From: Polytrichum commune
Taxonomy: Eukaryota > Streptophyta > Polytrichopsida > Polytrichales > Polytrichaceae
Assembly: GCA_950295325.1 (NCBI GenBank)
Contig: OX485807.1
Coordinates: 30,661,666-30,725,665 of the forward strand
Reading direction: 5' to 3'
Length of the DNA: 64,000 nucleotides
The notes beneath the pieces are model-generated. The model saw only the letters and a list, made by a program, of their open reading frames with translations. It did no database searches and was not told the DNA's origin. The position numbers were made by a program, and so were the translations under genes. This document shows positions 24,368 through 37,225 of the stretch, piece by piece. The stretch's first letter is position 1. Every line of letters begins with the position of its first letter.

Positions 24368-26363
24368 TTAGTTTGAGGAAGTGAACCAAAACCTACGACT
24401 AACAAAAAGAACGGAGGAAACAAAGGAAGAGAAGTGCAACTTGGCATAGGCTATAACGTACCTTGAGACGTGTGACGGTCGGGGTGGAGTCAGCACAGGT
24501 GGGCAACATGCCATGGGGAGGAACAAGGATGGGCACATTTGGTGTCGATTGAAGGTCCATATGAAGCCGCTGGACCGAGAGTGGAAGTCATGGCCATAAT
24601 TACACGAACAGATGTCCTCTTTGAGTGGTGATGGGGACGGCAAGGGGCGGAAGGTTTTCTTGGGCAAGGGGTTGTCCATGACACCAATATCTAGGGGCTC
24701 TTTGGAGCAGTTGATTGTAGACGTTGCATTGCAGAGAGGACTTTTGCAAGTTGGAGTCACTGATGGCTTGGACTCAGTCCTCAAAGAGCTAGTGGACAAG
24801 AAAGAAACCAAAACACAAGAAGGAAGAGGGGGGGGGTACATGAAAACCAATATACATTCAAAACATAGTTACACATGGCCAAAAAAATATCTAAAAATAT
24901 ATATTATAATTGCATGAGTATACAACTCATTATACATGTAGTCCTTGGGATCCATGTATCCATCCCTATTGGATTATTGTGTATGAATTGGGAGATAGGG
25001 AGCTTGCTCCCTACGAGCGCATGAAAGTATTAACAAGGTCTATCAAGAACCAATCTTAGACCCTCCCAACCATCCACGTAGGGCACACTATGTAGTTGGA
25101 GGTGGGGTTCACGATGTTCTTGGAAGAATTGTTGTCCACCATGGTGGTGTCGTCACGGGTAGGCTTCAAATAGTAGGAACACACTATCACGGTGGCGTGT
25201 TGGCCCAATAATATGGATGTCATATCTTCAAGTATTGGATCATGGCAGGGTTCCCTAGCTTCTTAACAACTCTCCACTCCAGGATCGACAACGTCATGCA
25301 CGACTCCTGCCCTAGGACCATGTAAGGGGGCTCAATCCCCTTGAATATGAACTCTACAATGACATGGGTTTTCTCCAATTGCATGGAGCTCTAGATGGTC
25401 ACCCACCATTGGATTGGGCAATCTGAAAGAAATGGCAAAGTTCGGGTCAAAGGGGGACAACTATGTTATGGTAAGTCCATTTCAAGCATTATTTAGGCTA
25501 GACATGAGCATGTGAAATATTGCTAATGAAGAGAAATTAGAATGCACATCACAAATCATTTAAGGGGGCAACAAATTGATAGATATTTAGACATGACAAT
25601 TTAGGGAGGCCAAAATGAATGATTTGTTTTTGAAAGCTCTATATACAATTTGTCTAGACTCCGGTTTGAGCGAGCAGTTTAACATTTCCTGAATCACAAT
25701 CTACAAAATTGATATCACGCCGCAAAGGTTGAGCCTAGCCGCATGGTGGAAATTGGGTGGGCAAGGGGGGAGGGGGGGGGGGGCAAGGGCAAATGTAACT
25801 AGGGAACAACCGCACATTAACCAAATATAAACAAAGAAGTTTGGATCCGCCAGCCCAAACTTAGAGGACTCAATGAATTACTTCATCCTCGTCATGCCTA
25901 GTAGTCACAAAAGCCTCCACCCCTTCTTGCGCTTGGTTTGTTGCCCCACTGCCTTTGCCATCAAAGTTAAAAACTTGCTCCGGCACATGCTAAGTATCAA
26001 GCCTTTGTCCGAGAATAGACTCCGCATGCACATCATGCATGAGATCATTGATTGGGTTGAAAGTAAAAGTTTCACCAAGCCCTTGGGGACCTTCAACGTC
26101 TAATATATGGACTTTGCAGGCATCCCAATGTTGTTTTTGGCCACCCCGAGGAGGTGGTGGGTTCGGGTCAATTGATCCAAACTACTCATCAACGGAAGGG
26201 GTGTTGAGGGCACTGAGAGGGATTTCAGGATTGGGGGAGATTGGGGTGCCCAACCCAAACATGACGGGTCATCCCATTGGTGAGAAGGGGGGGGGGGTGG
26301 TAATATTGTAGACATTTGATGGGGGAGGGGGCCATAAGTGCTAGGGGGCCTATGCGCCCCCAC
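24368..26363 (-). other. Possible minus-strand coding relics with G-runs
   Basis: Open minus-strand frames at 24368-24850 and 26100-26363 are proline-rich, partly because of G-runs on the plus strand. A minus-strand stretch near 25230-25390 reads GIEPPYMVLGQESCMTLSIL and looks like real protein. The G-run at about 25764-25783 could form a G-quadruplex. Family unknown. Confidence 0.25.
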
Positions 26364-26619
26364 ATGCTACAATCGTCTATTTGTTGCATGGGGGTGTATG
26401 AGAAATGGCGAGGCTATAGAGGTTGCTAGAAGAAGGTTGTTGCAAAAAGAGTGGCTACATGATGTGTTGTATTAGGAACCCAAGATTGAGGTAAGAGAGT
26501 GTCCTTGATGTGGTGACAATTGTTACTCCAAGAGAAGTAAGAACCCGTAAGATTGGCTGGATGGGTGTACTACTCTAGTGCCTCCAAACAATGACTTTCT
26601 ATTTCTTCTAATGCAAGAA

Positions 26620-27140
26620 ACTAATGTAGGGCCTGAATACTATTACATAATACGCAAAACATTATTGCATAACATCCAGAATACTACTGCATAACACGCA
26701 GAACACTACTGCATGACACACAGTACGCTACTGTATAATATGTAGTACACTACTGCTTAACATGTAGAACATGAATATAGAGCACGAATGCATAATATTG
26801 ATGTAGAAGACTAATGCAGAACATTAGCGCAAAGCCCAACACGAAACCTAATGCAAAGGAATAATGACGAACATAGTGCATGAGAATAATGTAGAAGGCT
26901 GATGCGGAAGACTAATGCAGAGCCTAATGTAGAATCTAATGCAGGAGACTAATATAAAGGCTTAATGCAACGGACTGATGCATAACATAATACAAAAGTT
27001 TAATATAAGATATTGATACATAAGACAAATACAAATTCCAATACAAAACGTAATGCAAGAGATTAAGATAGAAGATTAATGGAGAGGATTGATCTAACAA
27101 TAATGCAAAGACCAACACATAAACTAGTGTATAAACTAAG
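26620..27140. repeat. Degenerate short-period repeat (AATGCA-type)
   Basis: Variants of CTAATGCAGAAC and CTACTGCATAACACGCAGAA recur dozens of times with drifting period, roughly 22 bp at the start and 11-20 bp later. No unit is exact, so the array is old or selected only for composition. Confidence 0.7.
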
Positions 27141-27589
27141 GTAAGAACTAATGGAGTAAAATTGAAGTAACAATTTATATATCCAATAACTTAGGATATC
27201 AAAGCTAATACAATTAGACAATAACACATTTCTTCAGTAGGGTTTAAAAACCATTTTATTCATCATTTATAGGGTTCATAAATCCTTTTGACCATCATTT
27301 CTATTCCTATCGTTAAATAATTCTTTGCATCTACCTACATAAAGAGGAGGAAGAAAGAAGAGTATTCCTAACCATAAGAGTCAGAGAGTGAAAGGTGAGT
27401 CTCTGTGCTTTCTTCGGGAAACTACCCCTTCCAACTACCAAACCTTCTCGGCCGTAAATCTAGTCATACCTACATCTAATGGTTGGCATTTACGGCCGCC
27501 ACCACTCTAGCCACCATTATCTAAATCCATAGATCCAACGGTCTTGGTTTCCTATCCGTTTAATTCAACGGCCTTCATCCGCTCGACTT

Positions 27590-27900
27590 CATTCTCCGTT
27601 CGTTGTTGTCTTACTTTTACGACTTTATCCGCTCGACATCTCATCCGTTTGATATCATCCTCCGTTCGTTGGTGTCTTACGTTCACACCTTCATCCACTC
27701 GACAACTCATCTGTTTGACATCATCCTCTGTTCGTTGCTATCCTATGTTCGACGTTGTTCTACACTGTCATTCATCCATTTGACGTCGTCTTATGTTGTC
27801 ATTCATCAATTCGGCGTTGTCCTAAGTTGTCATTCATTCATTTGATGTCGTTCTACGCTATCATTTATCCATTCAACGTTGTTTTTCATTGTTCTTCATC
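27590..27900. repeat. Two adjacent degenerate tandem repeats
   Basis: Units of about 66 bp start at 27590 and 27656 (CTCCGTTCGTTG...CATCCGTTTGA), with part of a third at 27722. They run into units of about 31 bp (GTCATTCATCCATTTGACGT) to about 27900. The repeats explain the overlapping open frames here. Confidence 0.75.
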
Positions 27901-29109
27901 CACTGTTTAAATTTCTTCATACTAACTAATTGACCTAAATCTGATTTTTATTTATTAATTTCATTTCTATTTAGACTACGATCCAACAGCGAGCGGTTTT
28001 ATTGATTCACGTCGATAAATAATAACAAGTTTGTAAAAGATAAAAAATAATTAAGAAGGTTCTATGCACACATGCCTAGTAACTTCTTCTTTGTATCCAC
28101 TTATAGATTATTCTTGTTTTAACACTAGCTCAATTTGGGATAGCATCAATCAATGTAACCAACCGGATTCGAACCCGGTTCAATTTAGACCTAATACCAG
28201 TCTCTTACACAACTCGTATCAACAGGCGGATGTCTCGAAACCTAGTAGTCACCTATATATTGACTATTTTTAATAATTAACTTCCTTGTTTTTTGTAGAT
28301 TGTGGGCCTTAATTCAACCCGTAAGCGGTTTGAGTGGCTCACACTTGACAAACAACCACTAAGATTTGCGTTCACATGCCTTGCATCATTTGCGTGATAA
28401 TATCTATGCTTGATGGTGGTTGGGCCATGGTCCTTTGCCGCTTTTGGTTTGGGAGTAGAATCGTTTGACCTCATTCTGCACTGAACTCAGGGAGGTCATT
28501 TTCCCTTATATTTTGTAATCACATGCGTTTATTGGGTATTTGTTTGAAGACAATTTACCTATTAATTATGATTTTAAGAGACCATTTTAGTAGAAAAAAA
28601 ACTACTTGGTCTTGATTTCCAGCACTCTAAAGGTAATTCTAAGTCCAAATGTAGCCCAATTCTTGGCAACCCATAATACTTATAAAACTTAGGCATTTGC
28701 TCAAATGAACATTAAAGGCTTTAGTGTAGATACAAGCATAGAAAGAAACCTTGTAGCGTACTCTGAAACTTGCATAGCAAGAAAGTGAAAAATGAGAGCA
28801 AGTGGCACCACCACTCCTAGGCTTAAAACCGAAACCCTAAACCAATTTGAAAATGGACCAATAATTCTAGCCCACTAGCAAAATTCTCCCTCATGCATCC
28901 GTGATATACTTTTAGTGATGATTTCATCATTATATTGTATTGAAAATGTATTATTTTTCATCTATCCACTAGAAGGACTAGGGAATACACTCATCCTAAA
29001 ATTTTAAAAAATTCTCCCATAATTTTGTTCATACTAATTTATATCTACTAGTGAACAAAATGAGGGTTATTCCAATATGCTATTTTACATACAATGACAT
29101 TTCAAGCAT
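27901..29109. other. AT-rich, nothing recognised
   Basis: No gene is supported. A tRNA-like T-arm at 28163-28181 is discussed among the rejected items. Confidence 0.5.
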
Positions 29110-32100
29110 TTATTGAAGGCTATGGTAGATCCAAATCTTATGTAAATTTTTCGTCCAATGAATAAAATGAACCTTATAGTTTAACTCACTTGGTTTACTA
29201 CTTTTTGCAGGGTGACCTCCCCGAGGCACCAAAGGTTCTTTTGCCACTGCTTTTTGAAAACATATGCATTGTTCCTCCTGCTTGAGCCTCTGCTCATTGG
29301 CCTCCTCCATGGTCAACACCTCAGGCTTCACCCTCACCATAGCAATTAATGTCATAGGAAAAGGGCGTCATCCACGATGAGGCTAGGGACCAATTTGCTT
29401 TGAGGAGTTGCAGCATGCATTGTTTTCTTCCAGTGAGGAGCTTCCAGTTGTTGGGTGTGGCCAATCACCCCAACCTCCTCCTCCCCTTTGTCCCTTGTGC
29501 CATCTTCCTCTTTGTTGTTCTCTTCCATGTTTTCTGCCTCCTTATCATCTGCCCCTTGAGACAGATTGTTGGGATGCACTACAACAAGGGGCTCATGTTC
29601 GATGACATGGGACTTTTGAACAATTTTTGCAATTGGATGGCGCCTTGCCCAGTCCAATGGGTCTCTCCCCCCTTGACGATCTCCTCTTGGTAGTTTCTAG
29701 GTAGCCAGTTAGGACATCCATCTTCTTTGCTAGAGCCTATTGGGTCTTATAAAATTGGAAATCATTATCCTCAATATATGAGTATATGTTCAACCCCAAT
29801 ATCTGCACATTGCTAGGTTTGGTTAGTATACTAGACAAATAGGAGTGTCCAATTATAAGTGCAACATACATAGGTTTTGTCCCTCCAAAAGTGTTAAAAA
29901 TGGTATTTGCGCGTAAGGGTCTTCATCATCTTCATATTGAAATCCATCCTCAACTCATCCATGGGATAATTCACATATTTTTCCTCATCATAGAGGGACC
30001 TTTGAGTACCCAACCCTTCTAGGACCTAGAAGAGTGTCTCCATCTTGGACATTGGGTGGTCCAAGATGGATCACATTTAGTATACAAAGTAAAGGCATAC
30101 ACTATTGATGACCTTGTTATTTTTCAAGGTTGAGTATGCTCCTTTTGCAAGAGAAGAACTATAGTGAGATCTTGTTATAGCATAATATGTGTGCAATTTC
30201 CTCAGCCCTCTTGTCTTCCACTATCCACATCCACCTCGGGTTCCCTCAGCTTGGGACTTGCATACTCAATGAACTTGGAGAGGAAAGGCTCATAGAATGG
30301 GGTGCTCATCGCCCTTGAATGAACTCCCTGGAACGTTCCTAAAGTCCATAATTGCAAATGAGAAGTGGTCCTTTGCTTTCATCCTTATGGCTTTCTATGA
30401 ATCTACACCATGCCAACCTTGGATATTCAATGTTTCCAGGGTAATTTGGTTGAAGTGCGTGTCTCCCTTGACCCAAACAATCTTTTCACCTTGATGAAGT
30501 TGGAGAAGACCCATGCTATGTGGTTGGTAAGCATTTGGCTCTTGGCCCCCTTGACCATCTTGGACTTCAAATAGTCGTCCCCTACCTCTTGGATAAAAAT
30601 GGCCATGGATGCGCTAGTCAACTTGTACCTAGCCTTGAATGCCCTCCAATTCTCTTGGTTGACCTCCCTATCAACAACAATGTTCATTTGCAGAACGAGC
30701 TTGTTGAGTTCCTAGACGATGGTCATTTTTTTTTTGTTCTTAGCCCATTCGTTCATTGTATAGCAAGAGGGAAAAAAGGTTTTGTTTTAGATCTTGGGAT
30801 GCGCCCAATATCTCTTTGTGGTCAGTGCTACATGGAGATGTAAAATGCGGCCTTCCCCAACTTTGTCTTGGTGAGGCCCTGCAGAGTCCTAAAGAATTCC
30901 TTCGCCAGAAGATTCATCTACTTGAAGTTTGAGTTGAAATTAAATAGCAGATTGGTGTTTAGATCAATCGCGTCCTTGGTCTTGTGTTTTTCAAACACTT
31001 CCCTTCATTTTTTCCAAACGGCATCTTAGGAGGTTATCAAGGTTGATCTCCCCCCTATGCTTGTTGTACTTCTTTTATTTGTGGTAGGCGTTATCAATAG
31101 ATGAGAATTTGTTGATGATTTGATATTTAAAATCTTGCATGCAACACACACGGGAGCATGGTTAGTAGCATAAAAATGATGTATGTGGATGCTTGAATTG
31201 TTTTGGGCGATTGACCCAAACTGTGCGATCATGGTTTGGGTTGATCGCCCCAAACTATACACTCAGAGTTTAAAGTAATGAAAGTGAAGTTGGGGTCGGT
31301 TGACCGAAACAATACTCACCTCACACTTGGAGTTCTTGTCTTTAGCGTTCTTTCTTTCTTTCCTTGAGAGGTCTTCCATAGAACTTCCAAACCTAACACA
31401 AAGCCCTGATATTCTAAATCTAAGACGTTTGGTACTCCTCTTCTGATTGCCCATGTTAATATATCTATAAATGTCATTAAGTCTTGTCCCACTGTCCAAC
31501 CGCACTACAAGACTCTTCCAAATCTTCAACTTCTCTTTCTAACCATTTGGATCCTCCCAGTCAGTCATCAGTTGGATTTTTTTGTTGCTTCCACGCCGTG
31601 TTGGCCGTTAATCAACCAAAAATCTCCTTTATTGAGTTTGGGCTAAACTTTTGTGTTGGCATCTTCTTTTTCCCTTGAGGCATGAAAAAATGGTCTACTT
31701 GTCATCTTTGAATTACTTGCTAACTATTTGAGCGATTATCTAGTCTATGTATGCATCCTCTTCAGCTTGCTCATTGGTCATCCTTAAAGTCTCTCTTGTC
31801 CTCTTCAACATGGTGTATTGCGTGCTACTGGTAGGCGCCTGCACATCTCTGTCAGCAGGTTCCTCCATTGCAGAGGCTCGTTTGGACTCTGCGGGGATAG
31901 GTTTTGGTTTGATTACATCTTGTATTTTCAAAGAGCCCACATCTTCTTGCTTTGTGACCTATTTTCATATTGTCTATTGGCTCTTGGTTTTGCCTTCTTG
32001 ACCTTATTTAAGGCATTTACTACAAGTTTCAATTGTGGAACCTACTTGCTACTCCGGTGTTTGCAACAATGTGGTCAATGAAGATCAACTATGGTTCACA

Positions 32101-32372
32101 ATGTCAGGGTCAACACATGACTCTCTAGTGTACATTGAGTCAAATGGCTTCGAGAATTGGTGCATGAGCATGTGCACATTCTACAATGTAGTGTTTTTGA
32201 GGATAACATCAAGGTAATCCCCTAGTGCATGCACCAACGCTACTTCCCAACCTACCAAAGTGGACCATGTGAACCACTCCACTATATTGACTTTGATCAC
32301 AAAGAGGATCTTTAATTGTGTTGCCCTTACAACTTGAATGGACCATTTCATAATGAGTCTATGTTCTAGCAC
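29110..32372 (-). pseudogene. Broken minus-strand coding region, family unknown
   Basis: Minus-strand frames in a row read like one decayed protein-coding region. They are 32372-32181 (contains VNIVEWFTWSTLVGWEVALV), 31940-31740 (charged, KPKPIPAESKRASAMEEPAD), 31529-31263 (SMEDLSRKERKNAKDKNSK), 30687-30427 (ENWRAFKARYKLTSASMAIF), 29657-29352 (acidic, ADDKEAENMEENNKEEDGT) and 29355-29110. Stops and frameshifts separate them, and the plus-strand frames here are their shadows. The mix of a globular start and charged, low-complexity later parts resembles plant transposon-associated proteins, but I cannot name the family. Confidence 0.4.
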
Positions 32373-32499
32373 ATATGAGTCGTTTTGAGGACTCTCATCC
32401 TCCTACCACATCACATCGAGGGCCAACAATAAACACCTTTCTCTCAAAAAAAAATTGGGTGTCATCTACAAAGGCATCAACAATGTCAAGGCTACCTGA

Positions 32500-32700
32500 T
32501 TGCTTCTCTCAAGTTCTAGCTCTATCGAACCCCTCAAACTCTACCAATCCTCTCAAATCTCTTGAGCTCAAGCTTAACTTTAGAGCATCACTCAAACCTC
32601 TCAACCTCAAACAATGTACCTCAAACCTCTCTCAAATCCTTCAACCTCAATCCAATCTCTCTCAAACTCCTCCAAACCCCCTCCTCTCATGTTTTTTGTT
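32500..32700 (+). repeat. CTCAAA-rich low-complexity tract
   Basis: Words of the type CTCTCAAAC and CCTCAAAC recur irregularly up to the left edge of the LTR-like element at 32712. A similar tract lies beyond the third copy, at 61230-62110. Confidence 0.6.
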
Positions 32701-32711
32701 CTCTCAATATC

Positions 32712-33686
32712 TGTTGTGCACCTCTCCATAAGGAGTGCCCGAAACACCATGGGCACAAGAGGAACTCCGGAGTGACACCCGAGACTTGTGGCGCCGCTGG
32801 TGAGAGGGCCCAAGTGATCCTAGTGTGGGTGAGGGCCCCAGGTGTTGAGAACGCCTCCCACCCACGGAGAATAGGAGGCACGAGGGTAAGGCCATCAGCT
32901 ATGCCTAGCTTATGGCGTGTAGTTTCTAGAATTCTCAAGAACACCTCAATCAAAGGTGTGAGCTAGGAGTTATGGCAATTTGAGTGGGGCGTTGTCCCGG
33001 GACAGCGCCCTGGTACATCAGTGGCCTGGGAGTGGCTCCTGGGACTGCCAAGGTTTGAACAAGAAAAACTTTCTCAATACTTGCCCAAATAGGGCAAGTG
33101 AGAGGTGCATCGGCATCTGCGTGAAGCGTAAATGAAGATGGAGTGGTCGCTTGTTAGCATTACATATTATATAAGGAAGTTATGATGGTCTGAAGCTGCT
33201 GGGGGCTTCTAGGCCCAGCGGCTAAGGGAAAATGTCTACGTGGCCCCAATGCTTGGTAGAGAGACCAAAGGTTTCTTGACGGTGGAATAGGGGCCTTGCC
33301 TAAAGTCCTAGAGTCTTATATGGGTGAGGTGGTGTGGCCTCACCCACCCGAGGCCGAACGGCACAACCTTCATGGGCTTTGGCCCAATGTGAGGGCATAG
33401 TTGCCTAGTATGGTTCGGGTTGTTGTAGTGTTGCTCCGGCAACGTGATGATCAACATAAGATTGGACTCCCATGGATGGAAGTCCACATCTAAGAATTGG
33501 TTACCGATTAAGGGGTGAGTCCCGAAAGCAAAGTAGAAGGGTTGGTTTCCTTCCTATGAACTATAAGGTCTGGGGTAGGAGAAGCTAACCATTAGCATGG
33601 CGGAATGCGAAGGGTTAGCACTCGTGATCCTTGCTAGAAATAAAAATGACCAAGTTAGTCAAGGGAAGCTAGCGAGGGTTGCGACA
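32712..33686. mobile_element. Solo LTR-like repeat, copy A, with 5-bp target duplication
   Basis: The block runs from TGTTGTGCACC to GGTTGCGACA (TG...CA ends) and is flanked on both sides by ATATC (32707-32711, 33687-33691). It is 975 bp. It aligns along its length with copies at 37226-37998 and 60292-61292, for example GTGAGAGGGCC, CTAGTGTGGGTGAGG, GGCTAAGGGAAAA and GAAGCTAACCAT. The 5-bp duplication, TG/CA ends and lack of an internal region fit a solo LTR. Transcription direction is uncertain; read from the other strand it starts TGTCGCAACCC, a common plant LTR start. Confidence 0.78.
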
Positions 33687-33691
33687 ATATC

Positions 33692-34367
33692 AGTTTCTCC
33701 CTTAATATGTTATGTTGTGCATTCTCTCCCCTCTCTTGCATTTTCTTACGCTCTTGCTCTTGCTTTTGCTCCCCCTCAAGCGACCTAGTGGACCAAGGCG
33801 CCACCCCATTGACTTTTAAATGACTATACATTTTTATCCGTGACCTCACCTTAGGTCTGGTAAGGTATGTGGGCATTATTCAATTTGTTTTTCATGTTCT
33901 TTAACTTTTATAATGTTTTAAATTAGTATTGAAGTACCCAAAGGTACACCTTTCACTAAAACCAACAATCATGTGTGTTGCAACATACTATAAAATCCCA
34001 AGCCTATTTATAATTTTTTTGTAAAATTAAGAAATAAATCTTAAATTTCAACTTTCACAATATAAGTGAGAATATGTAAACATAAAAACTTCAAAATATT
34101 ATATACTCATTAACATAAGTATAAAATTTTAGTTTTGAACAATAATCAACCCCTATCCTATGTATTAAGCAAAATCCTAGTAAATTTTATTGATAAAGTT
34201 GTTGAATTTTTTTCCATCCTTGACATGTAACTTATAAACATCAAATTTTGAAATACTATATGCCTTAAAAGCTACCAAAATTCCAATTATTTTTGTAAGT
34301 CTACCATCAAATGATCAATGAGATCATATCCAAATTTGTTGTTGGGTTCTTTTCCATACCAACATAA
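33692..34367. other. AT-rich, nothing recognised
   Basis: No coding frame or repeat structure is supported. Confidence 0.5.
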
Positions 34368-34375
34368 GCCAAATT

Positions 34376-34910
34376 CACGGGTAGGTCACTCTAAGGCATT
34401 TTTGTGCACCACGTGCGGCTGGGGGTTTTTTTGTTTTGGGGCTATTTACCTTCAAGGGCTGAATTAAAGCCTCCCTATAATTACTTAAATTTCAAAAATG
34501 GCCCATTTGTTTGCACCCTTCCATTACTTATATTGTCCAAGTCACTGCAATTTTTTGTACTCTATATTCCTTTTAAGTAATAAAAGCTAATCTACTTCCT
34601 AACGCATTGACGAGTGTTAAGGGAAACCATGGAAACAAAGAAGGCTGCAAACAATAATATCATTGCAAACAAAGTTATGAAGAAAACACATAGGAGACCA
34701 TAGCAAACATACTAAACATACCTTCTAGGATCCTTATCTTCAGCCCCCCCACATTTTATGTCCATCTAACTTACTTATAATGGGATTGTCTACATTTAAT
34801 GGCCCCTTCATTATTTGGAATTCGTTTATAATTTTTATTTCAAATGATTTTAATCCTCTCTATATTATGCCGCATGTCATTTTTAAAATGCACTAAGTGA
34901 CCTACCCGTG
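34376..34910. mobile_element. hAT-type MITE with perfect 8-bp duplication
   Basis: GCCAAATT flanks both sides (34368-34375, 34911-34918). The ends are inverted: CACGGGTAGGTCACT on the left and AGTGACCTACCCGTG on the right, with weaker pairing inside (GCATTTTT). It is 535 bp long with no ORF. An 8-bp duplication with ends starting CA..G is typical of hAT elements. Confidence 0.8.
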
Positions 34911-34918
34911 GCCAAATT

Positions 34919-37225
34919 TATAAAAACTTATGTTGCAAACTCTAGTGACACTACCACACAAGACTTCCAAATGTTATATATTTATCTAAGGTTCTTAGGC
35001 ATACATCTAGATTACAACAACCTATAAAACATTGTGTAGTATATGTATACATTGAACAACAAACTTCAAATTAATATCCTTTTTGTGCACTCACATATAC
35101 TCATATGTGTTTAGTATAATGCATCTCCTAGGTTCATGTGTAAACACTTCACAATACGTAATCCATAGTGGACCTCACAAAACCATACATTAATAGAATC
35201 CTTAACTCCAGTTAAATTTTTTTGTCAAATATTCTAACCACCATATCCTTTACATGGCTCTTAATTTGTTGCATCTTTTGACTACATAGTTTAAAATATT
35301 TAATGATAAACACCTTCTCCATTAGCATCACCATATAACATTTATTGTTTAAATGTGCTCATGAATCATTTTTAAGAATACATATGTTTAAAATTGTTAT
35401 TTAGAGATGTATGCCTAGGTTACACAACGTTAGTCTACAAATTAACGATTGCGTATCTAAATAATACACATCCAATTGAATTAAAACTTTAGAGTTGAGT
35501 TTAAGACATGTGTCACGCATTTCCATGCCAATGTTGGCATCTTTATTCTATTAATAGATTACATCATTTCCAAATAAAATATCATATTAGTAGGTTAGTG
35601 GCTGATTGCAAGGTAAATTAAACACCCCTTAGGTTTCCAAGTCAATGGTTGATTTGCACTTTTCTTTAATTCACCAATAAACTAGTCTAAGATTCGGAAA
35701 TATTTATAAGTAAAAAAATCCTAGTTAGTCTAACTAAACGTATAATTAGTTTATTCCAAGCTTAGTTGTCATAGAGTAGGCAACTTAGTCCTTTCTAATG
35801 TAGTTTTGCTACTATAATTTAACAAAAAATAGCCTAAAAACTAACAAAACTCTTAAGAATTTCTAATTCTTCTAAATGAGAGATCAAAATGGAAGGTTTT
35901 GTGAATTCCCTCAAGAAATGCCTATGATTTCATGTGAAAATTTTAGAATAAAACTAGACTAGATGGACTAGAAAAACTTCCCATATAGAAAGATATATAT
36001 TTTTAAATAAGCACTCTACCAAGTCGGGATAAAGCTATAAAGTCAACAATACTTAAATAAAGGTTGTTTCACGGAAATGCTCATAATTTCTAGATAATTT
36101 TTTTGGTTAATATAAGACTACTTTTGTTGGAAATAAAAGTAGAATATTTATCTACATATAGAAAACAAGTTAGGATTGGATTTAGAAGCAAGTTGTGGTG
36201 AATTTTTGAAGTCAATTGTTTTTTCGGCTCAAAATTATTAAACTATTGAAATACTTTAGAGATTTTTATTGTTAACTACTAATAAAATAAAAAGATTAAA
36301 ATAAAAATTTAATGCAAGAAATAAAATAAAATAACTTATTTTTTTATTAAATGCATACAACAACCTCATTTCTTCTTAAGAAATACTATCTTTTTAAAAT
36401 AATTAACGAATTAAGTTATAAATTGTTCGACCAAGGCTAGGGTTGATTAAGGTTGAAGGCGGTTGGAGTTGAAAGAAATAAAATCTAGAAATTAAAGAAT
36501 CTGGACCTTTGAAGGTCTGAAACCCAAAAAAACGACCAAAATCAGAGAGTTGAAGATGATAAAATGGGAATTTGATGTTCATTTAAATAGGGTTGTCTTA
36601 AACAGTGAAGGTAAGGCCTTTTGTTTATTTTTGCATCACCACGTTTGATTTGCCTAGGATTTTTTTTTCAAAGACTTAGTTTTCTAGTCAATTTTGCATT
36701 ATCACACCTCCACCTACATTGGCCTTGTCATGCCTACATATTCCTACATAGATCAAGAATGAGAATGTTTGTAACATATATTATAAATCTGAAAGATCCA
36801 AAGGCATGAGAATTATTGGTTCTTACGGTCATATGGTTCACCTACATTGTTTGTTGTCTTACATATTAGAAGCATGTTGTTGTCCTTCATACAAAGTCTT
36901 CTCCATTAAAATTAGAGGCAAATTGACAAGCAAATCGACAATTTGACAAGCAATGGTGATTACCTATAAATTATAAATACAACATCATCTATGGTACACT
37001 ATCCGCAAAATATCACATCATAGTACTTATAATTGGAAAAATCAACAATAGGTCAAGGATCTCAGATCTTATTCAATGAATCTCATAGTTGAGCACATCA
37101 TAAGGGTTGTGCATGAATTTTACGATGGTTGAAAAATTTACGCCTATGCAGAATAAATATATTTGTATTGAATCATGTTAAGCAATGACTAGCCATATTA
37201 GGGAGTTTATTAAAGGCCCACACCA
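34919..37225. other. AT-rich, nothing recognised
   Basis: Very AT-rich; no frame of note, RNA or structured repeat could be supported. Confidence 0.5.

Noticed and set aside
26100-26363. Proline-rich minus-strand frame of 87 codons
   Set aside because: The proline runs come from G-runs on the plus strand. There is no conserved domain and no coding context.
27544-27845. Overlapping 79- and 80-codon frames
   Set aside because: They follow from the tandem repeats at 27590-27900, which happen to lack stops.
28163-28181. tRNA-like T-arm (GGTTCGAATCC on the minus strand)
   Set aside because: The five-base stem and T-loop fit a tRNA, but no acceptor, D-arm or anticodon arm can be formed from the flanking bases.
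32375-32966. Plus-strand frames of 118 and 134 codons
   Set aside because: They are made of the CTCAAA-rich tract and the edge of the LTR-like repeat.
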